Source: Adiantum capillus-veneris (lineage: Eukaryota; Streptophyta; Polypodiopsida; Polypodiales; Pteridaceae). Taken from it: 64,000 nucleotides of DNA. Within the stretch, counting starts at the first letter, position 1. Each line of letters opens with the position of its first letter. The DNA lies in contig CM043963.1 in the NCBI GenBank assembly GCA_014529385.2, positions 105,863,912 through 105,927,911 on the forward strand, read 5' to 3'. Positions 1 through 10,930 of the stretch are shown piece by piece. A program made the translations under genes and the position numbers. Under the pieces are notes generated by a model. The model was given only the letters and a program-made list of their open reading frames with translations. It was not told the DNA's origin and did not search any database.

Positions 1-763
1 TCCCTGATCTGCAGCCACGTCTCGTGTGGGATGCCCGAAGGCTTCGGCGAGCCGGTCCTGAAAACCTTCCGAGTTGCATCTTGTCGATGTTTCACGGTGT
101 CCCGTACAACACCCTTGATCCACCTCCTCGGAAAAACGGAAGAACCCAGAGCAGGCTGGTACTCTCTCAGGATGGTCTCCACTATGTAATTGACTTTGTT
201 CCCATCCTGATCACCCCAAGACATCACAAGGCTGGTCGAAAACTGCAGCTCTGCGAGCTGGCGAATCCGCTGTCGCATCTCAGTCCCGACTCTATCCATG
301 TCAACAGAACCATCTGCCTGTACAGTATAGAGCTTGGAGGCACTAGGATCGTGTGCCCCCCAAGGTGTCCGAGGTGTGCCAAGAGGTGTGTCGAGAGGTG
401 TGCCTGGGTAGGACGGGGGTCGTGAGCGAGGAGGGGTCGAAGCATCTGTGGACCCTCCTCCACAGCAACCACCACCTCCATGTGACGATCGTCGAGATCG
501 GCGAGTACGCCTGTGCTGTGGAGATGAGGACGTACCCGCCTCTGTCCCACTCCTAGGTGTCGAAGAGGCCGTGATGGGAGAAGCAGGCATCGTACACATA
601 GGCGTCCTCCCCCCGTAGGCGTCCCCCCCGGAGGCGTAGTACCCGTGCCTCTGGCTACCCAGTACTGAGAAGCCTCTGCCATCTGAGCAGGCGTCATCCA
701 TGTAACGAAGCCCATGAATGCATCTGCACTCATGGAAGCGGGATCTGGAATCTGGTCCGCCAT
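1..763 (-). pseudogene. Second CACTA ORF (TNP1/Transposase_24-like), partial, frameshifted
   Basis: Minus-strand reading from an ATG at 763 gives an N-terminal piece (MADQIPDPASMSADAF...) that ends in a Pro/Gly/Thr run. Near two C-homopolymers at 605-636 the reading frame shifts. From about 590 to base 1 a different frame is open with no stop: a Ser/Pro/Arg-rich low-complexity stretch, then a conserved-looking block with GDQDGNKVNYIVETILREY, PRRWIKGVV and KPSGIPHETWLQIR. The position beside a tnp2 gene and the W/R-rich block followed by a P-x-E-x-W motif fit the second protein of CACTA elements, which binds subterminal repeats. The C-terminus is beyond the window. The frameshift lies in a homopolymer and could be a sequence error. 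Confidence 0.6.
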
Positions 764-870
764 ACTAAAGTCTTGCACAAATAAAGTAAAATTAAGCGTC
801 AGAACACAATTGTTTAAATTAAATTTAAGCTTTATTTTAAATCAACGTCTTCACACAAACACTTACAGGC

Positions 871-2724
871 CTAGGCCTCGACGAGTGAGGCATCATCGAT
901 AAGATCTTGCACCATATCATCGTCTATCTCTAATTGCAAACATAACTCTGCCCCAAATCGTTCTGGCAGATTGTCTTCATCCATTGCATCTTCATCTACA
1001 AGGGTCAATTCGGGCTCGTCTGCGTCATCCCTTGTATATCTGTCAGCTTCCTCTGCCATACCTTCGTCCATCTCATCTAATGTCACAGTAGTATGGACGT
1101 CGTCTGACTGACTTTCCTCCAGGAGAAAAGTCAGTCTTGTACATGCATAGGACGACATTCGACGCGACCAAACTGACCTTCGCGCAAGTGATGGCCATCT
1201 GGAAGATAACGGTGGTGGCCTTGATAAATTGTCTTTTGAAGAGAGGCAGAATAGCGCACATCCAAAGAATGCCCGCAAATTGGACATGTATTGTATCCGG
1301 AAGTTGTTAGCCCTGCATATATTAAAGCATGAATCAAGCCAAGGCAAAGGGCTTGCGAATAGGGAGAATTTTGTAAATCAATAACCATTACCAGAAGCTT
1401 CTCCGTATCCTGGCCAATCATGCATAGTCCACATAAGAAGTCCATGGATCCTTGCATGCTGTTGTCCTACTGGTTCAACCGCATCTGCTATGTCGATCCC
1501 ATGCCATAACTCTTGGAGCTCGTCAACTAGTGGAGCTAGATAAACATCCATGTTTTTTGCCTTGAACTTACCAGGTACAATCAAGCTTAATATCAAATGA
1601 CCCTTCTTGATGGCAAGCCACGGCGGGAGGTTGTAGTTGATAAGGCACACAGGCCAAGTGCTCCATGACGAGCTTCTCAAGCCAAATGGATTGACTCCAT
1701 CCATTGCCATGCCCAAACGCAAATTGCGTGGTTCACTCTTAAAATGTGGCCAGGTATCTTCAATGTGCCTCCAAGCCTTTGAATCAGCGGGCACCCTAAA
1801 TGTTGCGTCAGTGGATCTATTCGTAGAATGCCACCGCATCAACTTTGCAATGGAACCACAACGAAACATGCTTTTTATCCTAGGAATAATAGGGAAATTC
1901 CGCAACACTTTAGCTGGCACTGTCTCGCCAACTGCATCTTGTTTGTAGCGCATTGCTCGGCAGTTAGGACACGATAGACAATCTGCGAATTCATTGCAAA
2001 AAATAATGCAATCATTTGGACATGCATGAATCTTGTTGTAGTCCAAGCCAACTGAGGTCAGAAGTTGCTTTGCGTCTGTCCTAGAGGGGGGCATTTCATT
2101 GCCAGCCGGGAGAAGTTGCTCCCGCAATAACCTATTTAAGCCACATTAAATTAAAAAGCTCTCCGAGTATATCACCGTTGCAATCGGAAAATCTCTTTTG
2201 TAAATTACGTACCTAAATAAAGCAGCGACGCTTGCATCTGACCACACGTACACTCACTGAAGATTCAAAAACGCCAGACAAGTACGAAGCACAGATATTT
2301 TGGCGCCTTCATAGATTGGTTGACGTGCCAACTTCCTCAACATGTCTTCAGGAGATAGGCGCACGGCTTCTAGTGTTGCTTCGTTCGCGTTCTCCTCGCT
2401 TGTCTGGAAGAAGGCATCCAACATCTCGTCCATGCCGTCGTCTTCTGTCTGTAAGCCCTTTTCTGCTTCCATCCGTGGCTCTATATTGGTCAGACCTTCA
2501 CACATAATCTTTTTTCTCTCTCTCTCAGATGTAGGTGCTATGTCGCTGAAATCAATGCCCATTCTATAGGAGTCGTATCGCAGATTTTGTACGGTTTCTC
2601 TAGCAAACTCTCCGTACTTGTGCACATGCTCATTACATATCCTACGCTTGCGCAGGATTTGATACTTGCAGAGCGTGCACGAGCATGCAATCTTTTCCTC
2701 CATGTTAGTTGATGACGTTGCCAT
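871..2724 (-). pseudogene. CACTA tnp2-like transposase, short introns, in-frame stop, core deleted
   Basis: Proposed exons on the minus strand: 2724-2213, 2131-1392, 1312-1178 and 1103-871, separated by introns of 81, 79 and 74 bp with GT-AG borders. Together they total 1620 nt, an exact multiple of three. Exon 1 has a Cys/His-rich start (CSCTLCKY...CNEHVHKYGEF). Exon 2 carries the tnp2 signatures KIHACPNDC, CPNCRAMRY, RNLRLGMAMDGVNPFG, STWPVCLINYNLPPW and WTMHDWPGYGEASG. Exon 3 has the CPICG...HHRYLPDGHH cluster. The last exon is acidic and its linkage is only inferred. A TGA at 2254-2256 interrupts exon 1 in frame just before VYVWSDASVAALFR. The roughly 300 residues that normally follow the CPIC/GHRRFLP region, including part of the catalytic core, are absent. 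The gene therefore cannot make an active full transposase. Confidence 0.85.
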
Positions 2725-3008
2725 CTACAATGATTATGAATGTTGTTTTAATATATATATATATATACTCCTCACAATGTAAACTACCTCGCATTCTCTA
2801 GTCTTGCCCAATCTCCGTACACCTCGGTCCAGAGGTGTATGGAGATCAGGACCACCGAGTCAAAATCTCATCTTTATTGGTCAAATCCTATATGGGTAGA
2901 CACATACATGCACTCCCAGGTGTACATGGCAATGCCTGTAGTAGGCAAAACCCCTTTGCCTCTTTTAGTTCCATAGTCTCTTCTCTGTCTACGTACCCTA
3001 TCTCTCGT

Positions 3009-3375
<367 letters not shown>

Positions 3376-3805
3376 CTGATCGAACGAGCGACTGAGCTAG
3401 GGAGATCTAGACGCCCACAACTGTGGAGGACTACACAACATCGACAGAGGCTGCATCAGAGGATCTAGATAGGTCACTTATGCTCGACATGCACAACGCC
3501 CGGTCAGACTACTGACCATGGAGGAGAATAATGAGATCCGCTAGCGACAGATGCTGGGTCTCCTATGATCTACCTATCCCAGCTAGCTGGTTTAGCCATT
3601 TAGTCCACACCTAGCAGTTTAGGATTCCATAATATTTTATTTTTTCATCTTCTTACTCTGACTTTGTATGAGATCCATCACATTGTAACTTTCTTGTCTC
3701 ATGTCTCATAGGTCACTTTGGCCTTTCGAAGACGTTAATATAACATTTCATTTCATTTCTCTCTTTAATTTTTTTTCTTTAATTTTAATTTCCTAAGCAT
3801 ACATT

Positions 3806-3807
<2 letters not shown>

Positions 3808-3862
<55 letters not shown>

Positions 3863-3881
3863 ATTACCTACACACACACAC

Positions 3882-3915
<34 letters not shown>

Positions 3916-4043
3916 TTCCTACACACACACACACAAACCTCTCTCTCTCTCTCTCTATTTCCTACACACACACACACAAACCTCTCTCTCTCTTTCCTAC
4001 ACACACACACACATGCACACACACACACACACACACACGCATA

Positions 4044-4088
<45 letters not shown>

Positions 4089-4129
4089 CACACACACACA
4101 CACGATGTAGAGAGAGAGAGAGAGAGAGA
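3808..4129. repeat. Compound CT / CA / GA microsatellites
   Basis: Alternating blocks of (CT)n, (CA)n and finally (GA)n at 4108-4130. Several CT-then-CACACA blocks are near copies of each other (3870-3990), suggesting local tandem duplication as well as slippage. Confidence 0.95.
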
Positions 4130-4248
4130 GGGAGGGGTTGGGGGGGGCGGAGATGGACATAAGACTTGCGCAGCAGGTTTCGGCGAAGATATGAGCAGGC
4201 GAAAATGGCCCCTGCGCGCGGGTTTCGCTTTTTTCCCCCAAATGTTTT

Positions 4249-4416
4249 TGCGTCGCTATACGCGTGGCAAATAAAGCCTTTCCACGCGTATATCAACGCA
4301 CACTGCGACGCGTATATCGACGCGTATAGCGACGCACGCTAATTACGTTGATATACACGTGGAAAAGCATGGCCGTCGATATATACGCGTCGATATCTTC
4401 ATGTAGTGTTGTAGTG
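4249..4416. repeat. CACTA subterminal palindromic repeats and terminus
   Basis: A perfect 17-bp inverted pair TGCGTCGCTATACGCGT (4249-4265) and its complement (4320-4336) encloses and interleaves with a second pair, CCACGCGTATATCAACG (4282-4298) and a one-mismatch complement (4346-4362). Further GACGCGTATATCGACG units follow up to 4397. Such short repeats in both orientations next to the terminus are the usual binding sites for the small CACTA protein. The terminal CACTACAA reads inward from 4416. Confidence 0.8.
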
Positions 4417-4496
4417 ATTCTGACAAGTAACTATGCCCGTGACATGGACAAACGGAGTTTAGTAGCATGTTCGGTCAAACTATGCCCATGATTTTG

Positions 4497-4522
4497 CAAC
4501 TATGCCAATTTCGGCATAGTTG
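4497..4522. repeat. Perfect 10-bp stem hairpin
   Basis: CAACTATGCC (4497-4506) and GGCATAGTTG (4513-4522) are exact reverse complements with a 6-base loop. Related 'actatgcc' words recur at 4430-4485. Confidence 0.8.
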
Positions 4523-5081
4523 CACAACTATGTCAGGGAGGACTTTAAATAAACCTAGTTGCTTGGTAGCTTTTGGCATCTTTTGCAGCGATGTGGATGA
4601 ATCAAATTTCCTTGCGCGCTCAGCTAGGCCCGGTTTACCTGTAAATTTTGCAACTATTGTAGCTTGCTAGCATGATGTGGTGACCTTTACACCTCCGAGT
4701 GCCGATGATCTGCACAACTGCATCTTCGCGTGACCACGATGAGAGGCATAGTGGCTTGCAAACGCCAGTGAACAAGCATAGTTAGCTTAGTAGCGTATAA
4801 CTAATAGTTATGCATCACATGACCACTACCTAACCACTAGCACTCATACTGCCCCCCTTAGCTCCGCCCAGTGCCACCCCTCAGCTTGCTCCTATATGCT
4901 ACCTAACACCCCTACTCTGCCCCAATTTTCAAATACCCTCAGCCCCTCCCTATACACCTCAGGCTCCGCATCAATCTTTTACAACCATCATCATCTTCAC
5001 CGAAAGGCATGCCAAAGCCTAGAGATGTCATTCCAACAGTGGACAATAACAAACCGTCTGAGTCCACACAGCTTGGTGATG

Positions 5082-5084
<3 letters not shown>

Positions 5085-5128
<44 letters not shown>
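5085..5128. repeat. (CT)n microsatellite
   Basis: About 21 CT units without interruption. Confidence 0.95.
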
Positions 5129-5130
<2 letters not shown>

Positions 5131-5276
5131 GATTGGACTACGCCCCATGAAAGTGTATGGGCTCAACCCATCTTGCCATGCAACCTTGGGGGTCATCTAG
5201 GGTATAGAGATGTATGGAGAAGTGAAGATCAGTAAATCTCACTCAGATGCAGCTATTACGCACAGGAGGCAAGCAT

Positions 5277-5288
5277 GAGAGAGAGAGA

Positions 5289-5333
<45 letters not shown>
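5277..5333. repeat. (GA)n followed by a 43-base G homopolymer
   Basis: A short GA run ends at 5290 and is followed by 43 consecutive G residues (5291-5333). It may be a true G-quadruplex-prone tract or an assembly or basecalling artefact. Confidence 0.9.
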
Positions 5334-5334
<1 letters not shown>

Positions 5335-5680
5335 CCGTGTGTGAGGATCCGCAAAGATAGACACAAATTTGTCCTGTGTGAGAAGTGAGGTCATATTTTT
5401 TTTAGCTCACTCTAGGTGGTGATGCTGAGTGGAAGCTTAATCAAGTTGCAAGGGCTGGCATAGAGAGTATGAGTGGAGGACAACAGAGGTGGGTAAGGGA
5501 TGGAAGGTGCATGACAAAGCGGTCCAAAGTGAGAAGGAGTTACTAGGCAAGAGATGGCTCTCGCCGAGATGTGCACGAATGGACTCCAACTCATTTTCCT
5601 TCCACCTGCAAGATTTTTGAAGCAATATATGAAAAATTATTAAGTTTCTTGGGGAGTATTAGATAAGAGAGAGAAAGAGT

Positions 5681-5755
5681 TTTAAAAAAAAAACAAAAAC
5701 TCCCCAAAGGATCTACGTTGATGCAGATCCTTTAGAGAGTTTTTGTTTTGTTTTT
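5681..5755. repeat. MITE-like hairpin with AAAGGATCT arms
   Basis: ACAAAAACTC...AAAGGATCT (to 5712) is mirrored by AGATCCTTT...GAGTTTTTGT (5723-5750) around a roughly 10-base spacer, with A-rich and T-rich outer ends. A related one-sided motif (AAAACTCTCCAAAGGATCC) starts the foldback element at 6432. Confidence 0.7.
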
Positions 5756-5758
5756 ACA

Positions 5759-5792
<34 letters not shown>
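5759..5792. repeat. (CT)n microsatellite
   Basis: About 16 CT units directly beside the hairpin at 5681-5755. Confidence 0.9.
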
Positions 5793-5795
<3 letters not shown>

Positions 5796-6141
5796 TTACT
5801 GCTCTACTTTGCTCTTATAACATGGAATCTCAACAGATTTCAATCTCAAACTAATGTTTCTTAAAAGCCAACACTCGAGGTCGAGAGCACAGGGCGACGA
5901 ATAGTCAGCTGACTTCCATGGGTGGGTCGAGAGCTCGGCAACCAGCAAGCAATGGAAAGGCGTGATGCAAAGCTGGCCATGGGTGGCACAGGGAGCTTGA
6001 TGAACAACAGAAAATGAAGCTTCCAACTTGCACGCACCACTGAGATAGAAGGAAACGCTGGAAAAAATAAAATCCAAGCCACCCCTTCCCCTACTATTCC
6101 CTGATGCACCTCCGTTGCAGACAAATACGAGGAAGAGAGAA

Positions 6142-6198
<57 letters not shown>
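6142..6198. repeat. (GT)n-(GA)n compound microsatellite
   Basis: Nine GT units followed by about 19 GA units. Confidence 0.95.
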
Positions 6199-6200
<2 letters not shown>

Positions 6201-6431
6201 TTTGCCTCTCTGTCTTGCACGCATCTGCACCTTGAAATCCTTTGCGCTCTTGGTGATGCCCGTCATTTTGCTCGTTTACGACTTGCCCACTTGTACCCCA
6301 ATTTTTCGTGGCTACCTGTTCTGAGCGCACAACTGCAACTGCAGCTCAATCTGTCCCCACTCTTTCTCCCCAGATTCCACTTAATCCAGCAGCTCAAAAA
6401 AAAATATTAGGGACACCTACTACATACGAGT

Positions 6432-6925
6432 TATAAAAAAAAAAAAAACTCTCCAAAGGATCCGTGCCCCTATAATTTGTGGAAATTCCGAAAATATCCG
6501 TCAAATTTCAAAAATTCCCAAAATGCGTTTGTATTTATTTTGGCTGGATCGTTCAAGATTTCCTAGTCTTTATCCCTTTTTGACAATTGAGATATTTTTT
6601 TGAGTGGTTAGAATATAATTTGTCACAAATTACCTTGCGAAAAAGGGCAATTATGTCGAAAAATAATGAAGCAAATCATCTCCAATGGCTACATCACCAA
6701 CTCAAATTCTAGTTTTAGCATCTTGTATTGATAGACAACTAGGCTTCTTATGAAACGCCACAATTTTTTTTCATCTTTAGAGAAATTTAATCTCACAACT
6801 AGGTGTATTTTGGGAATTTTGGAGAATTTGAAGGGCGTTTTGGGAATTTATGACAAAATATTGGGGATATTTTGCAATTTTTCACAAATTAGAGGGGTAT
6901 TTTGGTAATTTTTCCTTTTTTTAAA
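6432..6925. repeat. Foldback (MITE-like) element of about 490 bp
   Basis: The left end contains CCCCTATAATTTGTGGAAAT and GAAAATATCC (about 6466-6500). The right end contains the near reverse complement (GGATATTTTGC...CACAAATTAGAGGGG, about 6866-6898). Inner words such as AAATTCCCAAAATGCG also recur inverted at about 6800-6850. A-rich (left) and T-rich (right) tracts border it. No ORF lies inside. I could not define a clear TSD. Confidence 0.65.
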
Positions 6926-7340
6926 CACACACTCTCTCTCTTACTACATACTTGCTTCCTTATTATATTAGGATGAATCTTCGGGGATTCCTTCCCAGGG
7001 TTAAGCTTCTCATTTTAGTTTCGTGCCCAAAATTTAGCCATGGGATTTAAACTCACTACAGATCCACGAACGACCACTCAGATTCTTCTAAACCAACCGA
7101 ACACGGGTCTCTACTTCTGAGACAGTCACCCACTATATAAATATATATAAAGGCGCACCCCCCCCCGTCCTCTCCCCCCCCCCTCCCTCTCTCTCTCTCT
7201 CTCTCTCTCCCCTTCGCAATTGGCTTGGTGATGAAACAGAGCATCTCTCCTCATATGCAATCACCTGTGCTTGAGCCTGTAGCTTGCCCTTGCCTTTTCT
7301 TCATCGTGGTTCCCCCTTCTCTTTTCTATTTTCGTTTAAG

Positions 7341-7369
7341 AGGAGAGCATCTCAAAGAGATGCTCCTCC
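7341..7369. repeat. Short perfect hairpin
   Basis: GAGCATCTC (7345-7353), AAA, GAGATGCTC (7357-7365): exact complement arms with a 3-base loop. Confidence 0.75.
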
Positions 7370-7780
7370 AATTTCCTTTTGTAAAAACGCAGGCACATAC
7401 TTGCTACATTAGCTTGAATCTCACAAGATTGTGCGTTCAGTCTTCATTCGAGAAGGACACTCTACTAGAAAGTGTTCGTTGTCGTAGAGGCAACATAGAA
7501 GAAAAAAAAATATATTTTTTGATTGAATCCTGCTTGCATGCTTGATGATCCCGTCCTCATCGTCCCCCCAACCCACAATCATCGTCGATCGCGCCACCTC
7601 CATGCTCATCGCCTACCACATTCTCGACCACCTATCTATCCCGACTTCTCTCCCTTGCATCGTGTGACATCTGGCAAGTCACTTTACTCTCCAATGACAC
7701 TTTTCTTTTAAAATAAAGTCAAATTTCGGTTGATTCTTACTGAAATAACAAGTCCAAAATTAGAACCACATACTTGAATA

Positions 7781-7824
7781 GGCTTTATAAAAAAACCTCC
7801 CAAAGAGTTTTTTTTATAAAAAGC
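7781..7824. repeat. A/T-rich hairpin
   Basis: GGCTTTATAAAAAAAC (7781-7796) and GTTTTTTTTATAAAAAGCC (7806-7824) form inverted arms around CTCCCAAAGA. The loop resembles the CTCTCCAAAGGATC motif of the hairpins at 5681 and 6432, so these may be relics of one MITE family. Confidence 0.65.
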
Positions 7825-7901
7825 CTACCTTACTCACTTTTGCATTTGGTAGTCCACCTAAGTGCAGTCCACCCCATCAATATTGGTAGCCCTTTCTCCC
7901 C

Positions 7902-7908
<7 letters not shown>

Positions 7909-7997
<89 letters not shown>
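7909..7997. repeat. (GA)n microsatellite, about 44 units
   Basis: Uninterrupted GA run. Confidence 0.97.
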
Positions 7998-8000
<3 letters not shown>

Positions 8001-8379
8001 GCTCTCTTTCCCCACTGGCACAAGGATGCCAGAGTCACATTCTTTAGCTCTCTACAAGTGGCCTCATCATCACATTGATTTATATGGATATAGAATTGTC
8101 ACTAGGATCACGTGTTGTTGTTGGTCAGATGCATATGTGTATAGGGAGATAAAGAGAGGCACGATCAAGACCTACTAGTTTTGTGAGAGGGTTGGAGGAC
8201 ATAGCATTTCAATTCACTGGTTCTAGTTTGAGGATATCCTCCCTCCTAAAGCACAAACAAAGGCACCTTCTTTCTTACTCATCAAAACCATCTACAAAAG
8301 GCCTCCAAATTGCATCTACCAAAAAGATCCTAAAGCTTCTGTGCATGTCAACTTCTCAATTTAGGGATAAGCCTTCAAG

Positions 8380-8381
<2 letters not shown>

Positions 8382-8430
<49 letters not shown>
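8382..8430. repeat. (GA)n microsatellite
   Basis: About 23 GA units. Confidence 0.95.
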
Positions 8431-8433
<3 letters not shown>

Positions 8434-9062
8434 AGCGAGACAAACATGAAGTAGTTGATGCAACTCAAACTTCTTGCCTACATTTGATGATCAATCTGTC
8501 TTTTGGGATCTTTGTAGATTCTCCATAAAACTCAATGAGGATACTGATACTGGTCAACAAATAGCAATAAATTGGTGACGGTCTCAATTTGTAGCACCCT
8601 AAAATATTCAGGATAGTCAGCTACTAAGGTTGCTCCATGAGCAAAGAGTTGAAAAATAATAAGGCCTGCCTATAAGTAAGCAAAGAGTTGAAAAGTACTC
8701 CAATATAGTGGAGAAGGGGGGGGAGGGGGGCAAGGGTTGCCTGCAAGGTCCAGCGCTGATGTATAGGAAGGCCTGCAGACAGCATGTTAGCAATGTAAGA
8801 CCAATGTAAGACCAGTGTTTGGGAAAAATGATCTTTACAAATTTACAAAATTCCTTTGGGAAATAGAAAAGCTGCGAGGTTTCTTTTACTTGATAGAAAA
8901 AACACAAGAAAAAAAAAAGCTCAAGAGTTATCCAATGTCAAGCTTGCTAGCACATACCTCTTGCTTAGCATAGCCATTCTTAAATTTAACCGCCATCTTT
9001 AGGAGGGGACAATTTATTTAGTCTCTTGAGTGAAGAAATGAGTGATTTACAAGAACTCTCGG

Positions 9063-9617
9063 CTATGCGTGTTTTGATAAAGTTCCTATCATTAACTCGC
9101 TCGATTTTATCATCGCTTGAAAAAGTTTGCTCGGAGTTTGGGATTCCTCGATCTGCATAGGTCCACACATGCAAGTGTCACTCATCGTACAATTGACAAT
9201 CCTTTCTACAAATCCTCCCACTGTAGCTGCTAGGTCGCACCTCAACACTACTACCTTATATATGAGATGCACAAACACTGACAAAATTTGTGCAAACCTT
9301 GTTTTACTAGCCTCCTTAGTGCTATCTGCATGCAAAACATCGTCAGGACTACTCATCACAAATGTATGTGTCATTGCTGACAATGAGATGTCTATGTCTC
9401 TCTTCTCCATATGTTTATCTATATGTCTTGGCATCAACTCATCAGTCTCTAGCATGAGTATATCAAAGAACTCCATGCCCGTCATCTCTGCCTGTGTCTC
9501 TAGGGAGCAGACCCTCTCTACCTCTATCTTCACAGACTTCGATGACACTTGTTGTGTCTCACTTGAGCACTGCTTCTCTACATCTATCTCTATAGAGTCT
9601 ACTAGCACGTCCTGCAA
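9063..9617 (-). CDS. Unrecognised ORF (about 180 residues), possible exon
   Basis: A minus-strand frame is open for about 185 codons, ends at 9063, and has no ATG at its upstream edge (the codon there is TTG), so it could be an exon rather than a whole gene. The N-terminal half is acidic with repeated SSETQ/SLETQ and DSIEIDVE/KSVKIEVE phrases, as from an internal duplication of about 24 residues. The C-terminal half has a hydrophobic stretch (FAQILSVFVHLIYKVVVL) and a cluster of cysteines (CTMSDTCMCG). The opposite strand is also open over much of this length, which weakens the case. I do not recognise a family. It lies 1 kb outside the SP element border at 10587. Confidence 0.3.
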   Translation of the reverse strand: MQDVLVDSIEIDVEKQCSSETQQVSSKSVKIEVERVCSLETQAEMTGMEFFDILMLETDELMPRHIDKHMEKRDIDISLSAMTHTFVMSSPDDVLHADSTKEASKTRFAQILSVFVHLIYKVVVLRCDLAATVGGFVERIVNCTMSDTCMCGPMQIEESQTPSKLFQAMIKSSELMIGTLSKHA

Positions 9618-10578
9618 AGCTACATGCTCTGTCTCCTGAGCATACTAAAGTTCACTCACGAAGGAGACACGTCTCGTCTCTAACTCAATGTATACAAGCA
9701 ACAAAACCAAGATTACATGCATAGGGTAGACCAAGCCACTCCAAACTTCCTTGGCAATCACTTGTGATCCACAATGCATCTAGAAAGACTTCTCTAATGA
9801 GCCGACTCTATCTCGACTAGGAACATACATGTCGTAGCATATAGGATGCACCAATGGGTAATGATATGCAAACATCTTTTGTACCTACAATGTCAAATGT
9901 CGGCCAAGAAAACACGACCAAAGATCCCACTAGAGAAATTACTAAACCACTCACGATGTGGTGTGGCGTGGAAGATTGCATCCTCATCTAACAACCACTA
10001 GGGAGAAGTTCCACCTCTTGAAGAAATGTAAGTAGGAGAAACGCTAAAGGTAAATGTGATATCATCATCACTGGCATATGAAGCCACCACTCTAGCATGT
10101 GTAAAAAATATCTCTATATCACGCATACATCTCCAATGCTATCTCATATGTTTAAAACAACATCGTCTAATGTGCCTTGTGTGACCACAATGCCAACAAC
10201 ATAAGTATCGGAAACTACAAGACCATCGTCTCTCATGAGTCATATATGTTGACTTTGAATCATCACACAAGTCTGCTACATGGATTCAAGAATATACCAT
10301 GCCAAAAATGGAAACAAAGTGGGTAGTCACTCGACCACTACATCAATGATAATCATGATCAGTCATCGTCGCATCAAAACCAATGCTTGCATATGCATAA
10401 TACGGCTCCACAATCTGCAATCTACAAGCTTGAATAGCGTCATTAAACCAAGTAAGCCCAATCTGCGACAAACCAATCAACCAAGCATAAAGTGCGTAAC
10501 CATATACACAAGTAGTGAGCAAACAGTGCTAAAAGCGCATCCCATAATTATAGAACTTGTTATAAAGCCTGTGTGATA
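9618..10578. other. Spacer, nothing recognised
   Basis: Moderately A/T-rich sequence with no sustained open frame or repeat that I can support. It ends at the 8-bp target duplication ACCTCTAA (10579-10586). Confidence 0.6.
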
Positions 10579-10586
10579 ACCTCTAA

Positions 10587-10661
10587 GGGGTGCAATTTTT
10601 GGGCGAGCAATTTTTGGTGAGTGCTTTTTAAGAATCGGGCGAGCGGATTCCCAAAAGATCC
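10587..10661 (+). repeat. SP element left terminal inverted repeat
   Basis: Pairs with 58370-58444. Conserved words are GCGAGCAATTTTTGGTGAG, GCTTTTTA and GAGC-GATTCC. TSD ACCTCTAA abuts it on the left. Confidence 0.88.
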
Positions 10662-10670
10662 TTTATCTAC

Positions 10671-10673
<3 letters not shown>

Positions 10674-10722
<49 letters not shown>
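10674..10722. repeat. (CT)n microsatellite just inside the SP left end
   Basis: About 24 CT units. A (CT)n tract also lies just inside the right end (58285-58324), so the tracts may be old parts of the element ends. Confidence 0.95.
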
Positions 10723-10730
<8 letters not shown>

Positions 10731-10910
10731 TTTCAACTAAAATTTGATTGTAGGTTCACGACCAACTTAAATTCAAACAAAACCCACCATGGATGCATTC
10801 AATACACTATTGATAAGACAAAGAGAAGTTTCTTACACACAATTATGGTTTATTTCATATAGCACACTCCAAATCTATGTGTTCCATTGCATCAAAAGTA
10901 AATACATAGG

Positions 10911-10925
10911 GGGGGGGGGGGGGGG
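10911..10925. repeat. Poly-G tract in Pro-rich exon
   Basis: A run of 15 G, with a second run of about 16 G near 11067-11083. On the coding minus strand they read as poly-Pro and coincide with changes in the open frame. Confidence 0.85.
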
Positions 10926-10930
10926 ATACA

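Larger units (their letters stand above)
4420..9062. other. Gene-free spacer rich in microsatellites and hairpins
   Basis: I see no supported coding region here. Open frames are short and mostly run through CT/GA tracts. The stretch holds the hairpins, foldback element and simple repeats listed separately, plus A/T-rich unique sequence (6530-6790, 8440-9000) in which I recognise nothing. Confidence 0.7.

Noticed and set aside
7085-7225. Promoter with TATATAAA near 7135
   Set aside because: A TATA-like word beside poly-C and CT tracts, with no gene downstream that I can support.
9127-9639. Plus-strand 170-codon frame
   Set aside because: Overlaps the minus frame 9063-9617; Ser/Thr/Cys-rich composition and no start context. 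It does lower confidence in the minus ORF.
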